A stretch of 34,995 nt of DNA from Paenibacillus radicis (ex Gao et al. 2016) (GCF_014641555.1 NZ_BMHY01000020.1:45942-80936), one strand, 5' to 3'. Numbered from the stretch's first letter, positions 1 to 8,511 are shown. Translations and numbers: made by a program. Notes: generated from the sequence alone by a model not told the origin.

Positions 1-1
1 C

Positions 2-805
2 ATGAAAAAAGCCGCAATTATTCTGAGTGCATCAATCGTATTAGCTACATTTTCCGGGCAAGCTTGGGCTAACCAAGGTACAACTGCTTCAACACCTGCT
101 GCTATAACGAAAGCAGACACCAACAATCCTTATTACGTTGCTGGCATTGACAACCCTGCAGAGTTCACGACTTATTATGCCAAACTACAGAAAGCAGTTA
201 AGGATAATAAACCGGAAGAAGTAGCCAAGCTGGTATCTTACCCAATGAACCTGAACAAAGACGGCAAAACATTTGTGATTTCGAATAAGGATGAATTTAT
301 TAAGAAATACGATCGAATCTTCACTTCCCGTGTTCGCGAGCAGCTGCTGGCTCAAAAAGCCGATAAGGTATTTGTGAACTGGAAAGGAATTATGGTGGGA
401 GAAGGGGACTTGTGGATTGGTAAGCTGGACAATAAACTAGGCGTTATTGCCGTTAATATCATTAACAATCCGTACGAAGCAGCAGGAATTAAAAACGCAA
501 TCGAATTTGAGCATTTCTTAAGCAAGCTTCAGAAGGACGTCTGCAAAGGCAATAAATCTGAAGTGGCCAACAGCATAGCGTTCCCATTGAAAGTGAATCA
601 TAACGGAAAAAGTATCGAAATCAAGTCCAAGAAAGAGTTTATTGCCAACTACAACAAGATCATGACGGCTAACATTAAGAAGAAGTTATTAGCTCAAAAA
701 GCGGACAAAGTAGTCGTCAGTTGGAAAGGTGTTATGGTGGGCGACGGTGAACTGTGGATTGGACAGACCGGGGAACATATCAAAGTATTCGCACTAAATC
801 AATAA
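2..805 (+). CDS. Secreted protein with two tandem NTF2-like-sized repeat domains (paralogue A)
   Basis: I do not recognise a named family. The protein starts with a clear signal peptide: lysines, a hydrophobic stretch, and probable cleavage after GQAWA near residue 23. Two homologous domains of about 110 residues follow (about 43-152 and 157-267). Each begins NPY-x-A-GI, contains a KLQK helix and a LLAQKADKV-V-WKG block, and has a G-x-LWIG strand. The size and pattern recall small NTF2/SnoaL-like alpha-beta domains, but that is only inference. It is a close paralogue of 5290-6102. The ATG at base 2 may not be the true start: the paralogue has five extra codons upstream, and the ribosome binding site lies outside the window. 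Domain B has one unpaired Cys (position 180) that paralogue B replaces with Ser. A hairpin terminator follows. Confidence 0.8.
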   Translation: MKKAAIILSASIVLATFSGQAWANQGTTASTPAAITKADTNNPYYVAGIDNPAEFTTYYAKLQKAVKDNKPEEVAKLVSYPMNLNKDGKTFVISNKDEFIKKYDRIFTSRVREQLLAQKADKVFVNWKGIMVGEGDLWIGKLDNKLGVIAVNIINNPYEAAGIKNAIEFEHFLSKLQKDVCKGNKSEVANSIAFPLKVNHNGKSIEIKSKKEFIANYNKIMTANIKKKLLAQKADKVVVSWKGVMVGDGELWIGQTGEHIKVFALNQ

Positions 806-848
806 TTGGATTCTACAATATATGAATGGATTAAGGCCGCCTTAATTG

Positions 849-901
849 AACTGCATCCCAATTGTTAGATACCATCTAACATTGGAGGTGCAGTTTTTTT
901 C
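849..901 (+). terminator. Rho-independent terminator after paralogue A
   Basis: AACTGCA at 849 pairs with TGCAGTT ending near 895. An inner stem GTTAGAT/ATCTAAC encloses a 3-nt loop, with small bulges between the two stems, and a run of T follows. It ends the transcript of the first gene. Confidence 0.75.
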
Positions 902-1011
902 CTTTCAAGAGAATTTAACAGCAGCTTACATGAAAATATAGGAATATAGATCTCCTAATAATGAGTGGTAATTCTCTAGAAATATTTTTAAAATAAATAT
1001 TAACATGAAAA

Positions 1012-1040
1012 TTGGTGTAGTATATATATATGCGTATTAT
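1012..1040 (+). promoter_or_regulatory. Possible sigma-A promoter for the 1076/2292 gene pair
   Basis: A -10-like TATTAT at 1035-1040 lies 17 nt after a weak -35-like TTGGTG at 1012-1017, in very A+T-rich DNA about 35 bp before the next gene. The -10 is 5/6 but the -35 only 3/6, so this is a tentative call. Confidence 0.35.
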
Positions 1041-1075
1041 ATAATTATTTACATCTTAGGAGGCCGTTTAAGGAA

Positions 1076-2242
1076 ATGAATGCTAGGAAATTATTACTAG
1101 GTACATTGATTGTTGTATTGCTGCTATTACCCACACAAGTATTGGCACGCTCATGGACGAGTATGCCAGAAGCGGATTGGAGCTATACCGATCCTATTGT
1201 GGAGGAAGGATTCTATGACTATATTACCTCATCCAGTACATTAGTTCGTAACAGTAATTTATATTATTTCTCAAATAATAGATTACATATTGTCAATACA
1301 AATACAGGAAAACATAAGGCAACTATTGATTACTTGGGGAATTCCAATATGGGATATTCATTCTTCGGCCTGTATGCTCAAGTTGATAATAAAGGAAATG
1401 CCTATATGATGACCGCTACCAGAAATAGTTCCGGTATCGATGTGTATAAGCTTACTGCCTACAATGATGCGGGCAAGAAGCTGTGGGAAAAAGCATATAA
1501 AGAGAAAATTCGTGCTAACGCAGGCTTATTCGTATTAAACAATGGCAATATCGTAACTTACCTGGAGACCGCATCAGAAAAAATTGTTACCTATACGTAT
1601 GATGCTAAAGGTCAATTAAAAGATAAAAGAGAATGGAAGAGCTTTATACTAGGCTATCATAACGGTTATATAGTCACCAGAAATATCATTGGCAAACAAG
1701 CCTCCCGATTTTCCTTCTATGATGATTCCATGAAATTAAAGTTCGCGCTTAATTTCAATCATGACGAGGGTTACTACGCAGGGATTACCCCGGAGGGCCT
1801 CGTTGTTTTCTACAAATATAATAGTGCAACGGGCAAAGCGACTTTTTTCACAAAAGATCAAACGGGCAAAAAAGTGTGGAGTAAGGAACTGGCAGGACAA
1901 GCGGGCCAGTCTACGTTTGATGATCAGTATCAGATTGGGGAAGGTACATTTACAAAGTTTGGTGTAAGGATAGGGAAGAAATTCTTCTTAATTGACCGAA
2001 AAGGTACGATGCAGCAGCTAACCTTTGGGGAATTTGAGTTTCAGACAGCGAGTGATCAGACCGTAATGCTGTATAACAATAAGAAACTAGAGATCTATAA
2101 AGCTTCCGATCTATCACTTTTACATTCCATTACATTGTCGGACGCGAACAAAATGGATAAATTTTTATATGCTGGCGCAGGTATTGTCTATCGAATCGAT
2201 GAAAAAAATGTGATTTCTAAAATAAATGTTGCTAAAGCATGA
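1076..2242 (+). CDS. Secreted propeller-like protein of unknown function
   Basis: A 388-residue protein with an N-terminal signal peptide (hydrophobic run at about 6-22, probable cleavage after VLA-R). The mature part is rich in Tyr, Asn and Gly and in short beta-strand periods, for example LHIVNTNTGK, LTAYNDAGKKLW and TFFTKDQTGKKVW. The recurring pattern of strand, DxxGK turn and W resembles PQQ/WD-like beta-propeller blades, so a secreted propeller fold is plausible but unproven. The ATG is preceded by AGGAGG at 1058-1063, a rather long spacing, with AAGGA immediately before the start. The gap to the downstream secreted protease is only 49 bp and holds no terminator, so the two are probably co-transcribed and may act together outside the cell, for instance as a binding partner and a protease. 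Confidence 0.7.
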   Translation: MNARKLLLGTLIVVLLLLPTQVLARSWTSMPEADWSYTDPIVEEGFYDYITSSSTLVRNSNLYYFSNNRLHIVNTNTGKHKATIDYLGNSNMGYSFFGLYAQVDNKGNAYMMTATRNSSGIDVYKLTAYNDAGKKLWEKAYKEKIRANAGLFVLNNGNIVTYLETASEKIVTYTYDAKGQLKDKREWKSFILGYHNGYIVTRNIIGKQASRFSFYDDSMKLKFALNFNHDEGYYAGITPEGLVVFYKYNSATGKATFFTKDQTGKKVWSKELAGQAGQSTFDDQYQIGEGTFTKFGVRIGKKFFLIDRKGTMQQLTFGEFEFQTASDQTVMLYNNKKLEIYKASDLSLLHSITLSDANKMDKFLYAGAGIVYRIDEKNVISKINVAKA

Positions 2243-2291
2243 AATAGAGATACGGCTAATTAGAGGAGAGTTTAAATTGGGAGGAATTTAT

Positions 2292-3854
2292 ATGCAAAAA
2301 TTTGGAATGATAGCTCTAATACTTTCAGTAACATTATTTCTAACGTTAGGTGTAGGCGGAAAAGTAAATGCGGCTGAAGGTGTATATCAAGTTTATGTGG
2401 ATGGAAAACTAGCAGCACCTAAGACTATCGCTAAAGACAATGTTACGTTTGTCCCATACAAAGACATTATGAAAGCCATGGGATTTCAAATCTCTTACGA
2501 TAGTGCTACTAAGACGATTGTTGCTAGCAAAAGAGATACACACATTGTGTATAAGGGTGGTGATAATAAAGCCTTCGTGAACGGGAAATCAAAGACAATG
2601 TCTAAAAATCCGATATCCGCAGATGGAACAAATTATGTTCCGCTGCGTTTTTTGACAGAGTCAACAGGCTATAAGATTACAAAAATTGATGGTAATACTC
2701 ATATTATATATGTAAATGATCCATTCTCGGATTCATCAGGTGGGGGTACAATCCCGGTAACTACAAAGCCACCAGTATCTTCGAATATAATCCTTCCATA
2801 CCCGACTAACAACTTAACGACAGAAATTAGCACAAAGAAAATTACGGAAATAAATGATAGTAAGGTAGCAATGGTCATTATGGACACCGCGCAAGGCAGC
2901 GCTGTTAGCTTAGGCGACGGCGTGTTTGTTACCAACTACCATGTTATCGAAGGACAGAAAAATGGCTATCTATTGGATATTAAGGGTAACAAGTACCCGA
3001 TAGGCGGGGTTATATCCGCAAATAAAGCAGCCGACCTTGCCCTTATTAAACTCAGTAGTAAAACGACAGCATGGTCTTCAGGGGAAATAGGGAATCCAAA
3101 AGAGCTGGTAAAAGGAGATAAAGTTGTCGCAATAGGAAGTCCGAAAGGCATACAGAATACGGTTTCTGAAGGTGTAATCAGTAATATCATTACAACAGCA
3201 GGTGTGGGTTATATTCAAATTAGCGTTCCAATTGATCACGGCAGCTCCGGAGGCGGGTTGTTTAATGATAAAGGACAATTAGTAGGGATCACAAGCATGG
3301 GCAGGGATGATAGTAATGCTAATTTAAATTACGCAGTATCTATAATTGGAGCCCTCCCGATGATTCAAGAGATTTCGGGGAAAGAGTTTAATAATATTAC
3401 GACTTCACCGTTATCGTCATATCCTGCGAGTTCCGATACTAATGGAAGCATAGAAAATGATGAGTTAGGCGATATCCTAGCGGGTATACTTGATAAGTCC
3501 ATGACGAGTATTCCTGGTAACATCCCTTTAGAAGACAATTGGGATTATTTTGTGGATGAGGACGGAACCATTGTTTTGTTTAATCGGGTGGATGTTGATG
3601 GCTATCAATCCTATTCTAAAAGTTTCTCTTATACTAAAAGCACATACCAATCTTGGGCGGATGGATTAGGCAAAATCTTTTACGATAAATTCCCTGATAA
3701 GGACATAAATATTATGATATATGTTGAGGGTTTTAGTAGAACGTATCCGACCGGATTTGCACCTTCAGAGATCACTGCTGTAGACGGAGGATACGAGGTA
3801 ACACATATCTTCATATTTATTATCTCAGGTGGAAAAGCAATCGTTCGGCAATAG
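2292..3854 (+). CDS. Secreted trypsin-like serine protease with N-terminal copper-amine-oxidase-like stalk domain
   Basis: The ATG at 2292 is chosen because GGGAGGAA lies just upstream and a signal peptide begins there (hydrophobic 6-22, cleavage near VNA-AEG); an ATG-proximal extension from 2226 lacks this logic. The product is 520 residues. Residues about 30-142 form two copper-amine-oxidase-like stalk repeats (VYVDGK, VPYKDIMKAMGF, NYVPLRFLTESTG). A Ser/Pro-rich linker follows. Residues about 190-360 form an HtrA/DegP-like trypsin fold with a complete triad: His217 in TNYHVIEG, Asp248 in AADLALIKL and Ser319 in DHGSSGGGLF. No PDZ domain is visible. The last 150 residues are an unrecognised C-terminal domain. 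It is likely an extracellular or wall-associated protease, co-transcribed with the propeller-like gene just upstream. Confidence 0.85.
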   Translation: MQKFGMIALILSVTLFLTLGVGGKVNAAEGVYQVYVDGKLAAPKTIAKDNVTFVPYKDIMKAMGFQISYDSATKTIVASKRDTHIVYKGGDNKAFVNGKSKTMSKNPISADGTNYVPLRFLTESTGYKITKIDGNTHIIYVNDPFSDSSGGGTIPVTTKPPVSSNIILPYPTNNLTTEISTKKITEINDSKVAMVIMDTAQGSAVSLGDGVFVTNYHVIEGQKNGYLLDIKGNKYPIGGVISANKAADLALIKLSSKTTAWSSGEIGNPKELVKGDKVVAIGSPKGIQNTVSEGVISNIITTAGVGYIQISVPIDHGSSGGGLFNDKGQLVGITSMGRDDSNANLNYAVSIIGALPMIQEISGKEFNNITTSPLSSYPASSDTNGSIENDELGDILAGILDKSMTSIPGNIPLEDNWDYFVDEDGTIVLFNRVDVDGYQSYSKSFSYTKSTYQSWADGLGKIFYDKFPDKDINIMIYVEGFSRTYPTGFAPSEITAVDGGYEVTHIFIFIISGGKAIVRQ

Positions 3855-3884
3855 TTAGCGCTGGTAGATAGATGTTCCATGGAG

Positions 3885-3930
3885 AAGCACTTTTTTTGCA
3901 GGCATTTGCCTCCATTAGAGTGCTTTTTTA
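3885..3930 (+). terminator. Rho-independent terminator after the protease gene
   Basis: AAGCACT at 3885 pairs with AGTGCTT at about 3919-3925, followed by T6. The loop is long and contains a second small stem (GGCA/TGCC). It separates the protease transcript from the gene at 4119. Confidence 0.6.
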
Positions 3931-4118
3931 TTCGTTTTTTACCGGAGTTGCTTGACAATGTTAAACAAAGGAATATCGTGTATAGTATTCCTTGACCGCG
4001 ATTTTAAGTCTTGCCTTTAATAATTATAGAGCAGATCTTATATTGTTGAAGAAAACAGCTATTATTGTAATAATAGAATTATTATTGTTTAAGTTATATA
4101 CTGCGGAGGTGTAATTGT

Positions 4119-5135
4119 TTGAAAACTTCATTTCGGTTGTATCGTAAAAATGCCTCCTTTTTCGACCTTATTGACGGAGATAATGAAACAAAACAGACTA
4201 AAGGATTAGCCTATTTATTCTCGGAATTTCCAGAATTAATCGTTCACTTTATTCTACATATACCCGGATGTCCCAGATTAAAAGACATTGATTATGTTCA
4301 GGTGGATGCAGAATTAGTTTCTACTGGTTCTATGCCAATTCGGCGTGATATTACGTTGACATTTGTTAAAGGACGCATCAAAAAATTTGCTTTGATTATT
4401 GAAGCGAAAAGCATTAAAGTCACTGCGCAGTATCAGGCTATTGAGGCACAGTTATCTTCTTATCTGGATCGACAATACTTTCCTATGGATGAGGGGGTTC
4501 CTAAAATAGGAATTACACTAACAAAAAATAGAGTAATGCATAAACCGGAAATGAAATTTATAAGTATGACATGGTTCGAACTCATTGGTATTTTAGTTTC
4601 TTTTTTGCGAAAACATAGTATGCCAGAGTATCGAATCATCAATGAATATATTGATTTTTTGCGGGGAGTCGATAAAGAAATGCATTATTATGAGATTGAG
4701 GTCCTTTCCGTTGCAGCAGGCAAAACCTATGAACTCACTAAGATCCATGGGATTCACGCTTGTCCTGACAGTAACATCTATAAAACCCCTATATATATTA
4801 CATTTCGAATGGCTGGTGGAGGGGAAATGGAGTATCTGTACAAGATAAGGGATATCGTAGTTTTCGATCCGACAATGCCTTCGTTATCACTAATGTTAGA
4901 GGGACTTGATCCTGAATTTGCAATGCGAATCAAAGGATACGTGTCAGATCGATCCACTGGAGCATTTGGTTTCGAGAAAGATGAACCATATCGATTTTAC
5001 TATTTAGATGTTCAAAATGCTATCCATTTACCTCACCATCCGAAACCAGAAAAAAATAATACGGGCCCCAGATATTACTCAATTGCCTCTTGTATTAAAG
5101 GAGAGAAAATCATACAAGTTGTAAGCAAAGAATAA
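4119..5135 (+). CDS. Unrecognised protein with PD-(D/E)XK nuclease-like signature
   Basis: A 338-residue protein without signal peptide or membrane segment. The TTG start is supported by GGAGGTG at 4105-4111, 7 nt upstream. The first 180 residues match the PD-(D/E)XK layout: an N-terminal helix ETKQTKGLAYLF (Glu23), a strand with Asp77 (RRDITLTF), then E95-A-K97 in ALIIEAKSI, followed by a Gln-rich helix (Q104, Q106, Q111; QYQAIEAQLSSYL) as in many restriction-type nucleases. Residues about 185-338 form a separate all-beta-looking C-terminal region I cannot assign. No methylase or helicase partner is next to it; its neighbours are secreted proteins. It could be an orphan restriction- or repair-type nuclease. 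The assignment rests on motif spacing alone. Confidence 0.6.
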   Translation: MKTSFRLYRKNASFFDLIDGDNETKQTKGLAYLFSEFPELIVHFILHIPGCPRLKDIDYVQVDAELVSTGSMPIRRDITLTFVKGRIKKFALIIEAKSIKVTAQYQAIEAQLSSYLDRQYFPMDEGVPKIGITLTKNRVMHKPEMKFISMTWFELIGILVSFLRKHSMPEYRIINEYIDFLRGVDKEMHYYEIEVLSVAAGKTYELTKIHGIHACPDSNIYKTPIYITFRMAGGGEMEYLYKIRDIVVFDPTMPSLSLMLEGLDPEFAMRIKGYVSDRSTGAFGFEKDEPYRFYYLDVQNAIHLPHHPKPEKNNTGPRYYSIASCIKGEKIIQVVSKE

Positions 5136-5253
5136 TGTATTAATATTTCTAACTGCTTTAGCAACCTCTAATTACCCACAGTAACGCAGCACCATCCACT
5201 AAAAAGACCCTCAACATACATTCGAAATACACCTGGTGGACACATCTAAATTA

Positions 5254-5268
5254 TATACTCTGAGTATA
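5254..5268. promoter_or_regulatory. Short palindrome upstream of paralogue B
   Basis: TATACTC, a single T, then GAGTATA form a perfect 7-bp inverted repeat about 22 bp before the start codon at 5290. It could be an operator or overlap a -10 element (TATACT). No convincing -35 was found at 17 bp upstream, so the role is unknown. Confidence 0.3.
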
Positions 5269-5289
5269 AATTGACTTGGAGGTAACAAC

Positions 5290-6102
5290 ATGACAAACAT
5301 CAGTGTGAAAAAAGCCGCAATTATTTTGAGTGCATCAATCGTTCTCGCTACATTTTCCGGGCAAGCTTGGGCTAACCAAGGTACAACTGCTGCAGCACCT
5401 GCTGCTATAACGAAAGCAGACATTAAGAATCCTTATTACGTTGCTGGCATTGACGACCCTGCAGAATTCACGACTTATTACGCCAAACTACAGAAAGCCG
5501 TAAAGGATAATAAACCGGAAGAAGTAGCCAAGCTGATCTCCTACCCGATGAATTTGAACAAAGACAACAAAACTTATGCAATTTCGAATAAGGATGAATT
5601 TATTAAGAAATATGATCGAATCTTCACTTCCCGTGTTCGCGAGCAGCTGCTGGCTCAAAAGGCAGATAAGGTTTTCGTGAATTGGAAAGGTATTATGGTG
5701 GGAGAAGGGGACTTGTGGATCGGTAAACAGGACAACAAGCTCGGTGTTATTGCTGTTAATGTCATTAACAATCCTTATGAAGCCGCCGGTATCAAAAATG
5801 CAATTGAATTTGAACATTTCCTAAACAAGCTTCAGAAGGACGTCAGTAAAGGCAATAAATCTGAAGTGGCTATTAGCATAGCGTTCCCATTGACAGTGAA
5901 TCATAACGGACTCGAAATCAAAAGCAAGAAAGAGTTTATGGCTAAATACGACAAAATCATGACTGCTAAAATTAAGAAAAAGCTTTTAGCTCAAAAAGCA
6001 GATAAAGTAGTCGTCAATTGGAAAGGTGTTATGGTTGGTAACGGCGAAATCTGGATTGGGCAGATCGGAGAACAAATCAAAGTTTTCGCTTTAAACCAGT
6101 AA
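5290..6102 (+). CDS. Secreted protein with two tandem repeat domains (paralogue B)
   Basis: A 270-residue secreted protein, paralogous over its full length to 2-805. The ATG at 5290 has TGGAGGTAAC directly upstream. A second possible start is the GTG at 5305, which gives the same signal peptide. The probable cleavage site is again after GQAWA. Domains A (about 46-155) and B (about 160-270) repeat each other. The N-terminal domain is almost identical to that of paralogue A, while the second domain and many third codon positions differ, so the copies have diverged for some time. One difference is a two-codon deletion near HNGLEIK where A has HNGKSIEIK. The function is unknown; context suggests a role at or outside the cell surface. 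A strong terminator follows. Confidence 0.8.
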   Translation: MTNISVKKAAIILSASIVLATFSGQAWANQGTTAAAPAAITKADIKNPYYVAGIDDPAEFTTYYAKLQKAVKDNKPEEVAKLISYPMNLNKDNKTYAISNKDEFIKKYDRIFTSRVREQLLAQKADKVFVNWKGIMVGEGDLWIGKQDNKLGVIAVNVINNPYEAAGIKNAIEFEHFLNKLQKDVSKGNKSEVAISIAFPLTVNHNGLEIKSKKEFMAKYDKIMTAKIKKKLLAQKADKVVVNWKGVMVGNGEIWIGQIGEQIKVFALNQ

Positions 6103-6133
6103 TTAATCATTTACAATAACAACATTCTTCGAT

Positions 6134-6160
6134 TGAGCCGCCTAATTGGGCGGCTTTTTT
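6134..6160 (+). terminator. Rho-independent terminator after paralogue B
   Basis: AGCCGCC and GGCGGCT form a 7-bp G+C-rich stem with a short TAATT-like loop, followed by six T. A clear intrinsic terminator. Confidence 0.85.
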
Positions 6161-6267
6161 ACATCTCGTTAGCTAGGGGCGTGAATAATGGCAGGAATTC
6201 TCTGGAAAAATGTCGAAACAAACATTATAGCTAACCAATTAATTTATTTATTGTGGAGGGAAATGAA

Positions 6268-7134
6268 ATGAGTGCACAGGAAATTCTCGATTTGCTTGAA
6301 CAATCAGGATTGGAACAATATAAAACGTCATTCGCTCAATGGATATTTCCAACGGCACAATTAATACTGGAGCCGAAGTCAGATGAACTACTTCAAATAG
6401 GCGAGAGCAAAGTTGGAGGGGACCCTGATCTTCTGGAAGAGGTGGAGTGGCCAAAATGGAAAGGCTATGATATGACCTTTATTGCTCAAATTAATTTGGC
6501 GGAATGTCCAACCAATCTGTCGCTTCCATCCGCCGGTTTGCTTTCATTTTTTTATGGCGTTGAGGGAATGTATGAGGACCCGGATTTTTATGGTGATCCG
6601 CATACTAGTCGTGTTATCTATACGAGTCCTGATCAGCTCGAGTACATAGTCCGTAGGAGCTCTCCTGGTACGTTAAATGCAGCAGGAGCGATGATGAAAC
6701 CTAACAGTATTTCATTTATACCGAATTTATCTGTTCCAGCGGCTGAATCAGCCTATTTGGAGAGTGTAGGATTGGGTTGGAATGGAGAACGGGAGGATTT
6801 CGATAAGTATTGGGAGATTTTTTTACCGAAAACAGAAAAGTTGTGGCAACGAGAGGGATACATTAACCGTTTTATGGGACATCCGGATCCCGTTCAAGGA
6901 GATATGCAAAGAAGTTGTGAAATCGCATATGGTTCCTATACTGATGATGAATTGGACAAGACTGAGTTTATAAATTCCGCAATAAAGTGGCGGCTGCTCT
7001 TGCAAATTGACTCTGAAGAAGAGAAGACAGGCATCATGTGGGGCGATGTTGGCCGGATCTATTATTGGATTCATGAAGATGATCTGGCACAGCTCCGCTT
7101 TGATCGAGTATTTTGCGAGATGCAGTGCTGCTAA
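6268..7134 (+). CDS. YwqG-like protein (DUF1963)
   Basis: The ATG at 6268 is preferred over an in-frame GTG at 6253, because that GTG lies within the ribosome binding site GTGGAGGG (6253-6260). The product is 288 residues and soluble. The DUF1963/YwqG hallmark is present: SKVGGDPDLLEEVEWPKWKG followed by MTFIAQINLAE, then GLLSFFYG and, near the end, a GDVGRIYYWI-x-EDL strand region. The length is near that of Bacillus YwqG. The biochemical role of this family is unknown to me. In Bacillus, ywqG lies close to LXG-type toxin genes, so an immunity-type role is possible but inferred. Here no toxin gene is adjacent. The HEPN gene begins 74 bp downstream on the same strand. Confidence 0.85.
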   Translation: MSAQEILDLLEQSGLEQYKTSFAQWIFPTAQLILEPKSDELLQIGESKVGGDPDLLEEVEWPKWKGYDMTFIAQINLAECPTNLSLPSAGLLSFFYGVEGMYEDPDFYGDPHTSRVIYTSPDQLEYIVRRSSPGTLNAAGAMMKPNSISFIPNLSVPAAESAYLESVGLGWNGEREDFDKYWEIFLPKTEKLWQREGYINRFMGHPDPVQGDMQRSCEIAYGSYTDDELDKTEFINSAIKWRLLLQIDSEEEKTGIMWGDVGRIYYWIHEDDLAQLRFDRVFCEMQCC

Positions 7135-7208
7135 AAGTGAAGAATAATTTGATTAAATGTAATGTTTTAATGAAATCTGTAATTACATGAGATTGGAGGA
7201 AGAACTGA

Positions 7209-7946
7209 TTGCTGGTTGATTATCTAAGTTACCCTTCTGGCGAGGAATGGAGAAAAATTGCAGGTGAAATCAGTCTTAACAAATTATCAGTGGAGATAAA
7301 TTTTCCTAGTCCTACGAAAGCAATTGATTTGATTGTTTCTCAAGAGCGCAAGGATTGGCTCATGCTGTTCAACAATAGACTAGGTGAGGTTAGGCAAACT
7401 TATATATTTCTAACTCATTATTATAATATGGGCATTCCAGATGATAATTGGCATAAGTCACCTGGAGATAATGGGGAGTCTATTCAGTATTACACTGAGT
7501 TTGAAGATAAGCATTACTATATAAAGCATATGTATGACTACTATGCTGATATTTTATATTTTAAGTTTATCTCAGCTTGGGATACTTTATCTCATTTCTA
7601 TAATGTTTATTACGAATTTAAAATTTCTATTAAGTATATATCTAGATACAAAGTGTTAGATAGAATTGAGAAAATAAATCCTGATTTATATGAATGTATA
7701 AGAGGTGTACAGGACTCAGAAGCATTCAATAAATTTATAGAACAACGAAACGATATTACTCATAACTTTTCGCCAAGCCAAATTGATTCTGGAATAAAGC
7801 GTTATAATAACGGGTCAGCCGCTTTTAGTATTGGTAAATACACTACAACAAGAGAGCGGCAAAACAATATTGTTGAAGTTATAAAAATGACGATTAAGTT
7901 TTTAGATGAAATCAAAATCATATTTGAGAGACACACAGTCAAGTAA
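7209..7946 (+). CDS. Cthe_2314-like HEPN domain protein
   Basis: A 245-residue protein starting at TTG 7209, with GGAGGA at 7195-7200. It looks all-helical. The region about 107-190 carries a long helix with AWDTLSHFYN and then R180-NDIT-H185 (RNDITHNF), matching the R-x4-6-H motif that forms the active site of HEPN ribonucleases. The layout best fits the Cthe_2314-like HEPN family, recalled from memory. HEPN proteins are often RNases in toxin-antitoxin, abortive infection or CRISPR systems, but many are housekeeping or inactive. The gene is strikingly A+T-rich compared with the genes after 9 kb, a sign of possible acquisition. A DUF3267 gene follows 37 bp downstream and is probably co-transcribed. 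No nucleotidyltransferase (MNT) partner is visible. Confidence 0.65.
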   Translation: MLVDYLSYPSGEEWRKIAGEISLNKLSVEINFPSPTKAIDLIVSQERKDWLMLFNNRLGEVRQTYIFLTHYYNMGIPDDNWHKSPGDNGESIQYYTEFEDKHYYIKHMYDYYADILYFKFISAWDTLSHFYNVYYEFKISIKYISRYKVLDRIEKINPDLYECIRGVQDSEAFNKFIEQRNDITHNFSPSQIDSGIKRYNNGSAAFSIGKYTTTRERQNNIVEVIKMTIKFLDEIKIIFERHTVK

Positions 7947-7983
7947 TCCTGAACTGTTGTTGGCAGGGAAGAGGAGGTTAGTC

Positions 7984-8511
7984 ATGATACTATGGTTCCG
8001 CCATCTACCAGAGGCGGATCTGGATATAATGGAATGGAAACCTTTCATCTCTAACGATTGGTTTCGCCATCATTTTATGAAGTTTGTCTATCTTCTGATG
8101 GCTGTTTCTTTTCTAGCGCCGAGCTGGCTAGGGGAGAATCTTGCGCTCACAAACTTCCCGCTAATCCCAATCATCTTAGTTATATTTATTGTACATGAAG
8201 CCCTTCATATAGTAGTAATAAAAAATAAAGGCGATATTAGCTTAACGTTTAGAGGCATATTTTTTTGGATGAATACGAATGCGATTCTATCAAAAATGAG
8301 ATTTTGGATCTTTATGAGCTTGCCTTTCATCGCTTTATCCGTTGTTCCGCTGATCATTTCATTTTTTGTATCAGGCGATATCAAATCACTTCTGTTATTT
8401 ATTAGCTGGGTTAATCTCATCATCTCTTCATCTGATATCATCAATTCCGTCTTAATTCTAATAAAGCCGAATAAAACGGTTTATTGCAGAGGCTACTATA
8501 GAGAGCTCTAA
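7984..8511 (+). CDS. DUF3267 membrane protein, putative zincin peptidase
   Basis: The start at 7984 is set by GAGGAGG at 7971-7977; a longer frame from 7906 would overlap the HEPN gene. The product is 175 residues with four hydrophobic segments (about 33-48, 59-79, 107-129 and 135-160). The end of the second segment contains HEALH (H71, E72, H75), an HExxH zinc-binding motif embedded in a membrane helix, as in DUF3267 putative intramembrane zincins. A possible third ligand is Asp151 in SSSDIINS. Its substrate is unknown. It sits 37 bp after the HEPN gene on the same strand, so the pair may be one operon. Its stop codon directly abuts the stop codon of the convergent SUKH gene with no terminator between. 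Confidence 0.75.
   Translation: MILWFRHLPEADLDIMEWKPFISNDWFRHHFMKFVYLLMAVSFLAPSWLGENLALTNFPLIPIILVIFIVHEALHIVVIKNKGDISLTFRGIFFWMNTNAILSKMRFWIFMSLPFIALSVVPLIISFFVSGDIKSLLLFISWVNLIISSSDIINSVLILIKPNKTVYCRGYYREL

Noticed and set aside
3952..3986. Promoter TTGACA ... TATAGT before the nuclease-like gene
   Set aside because: Both boxes are good but the spacer is 23 bp, too long for a sigma-A promoter.
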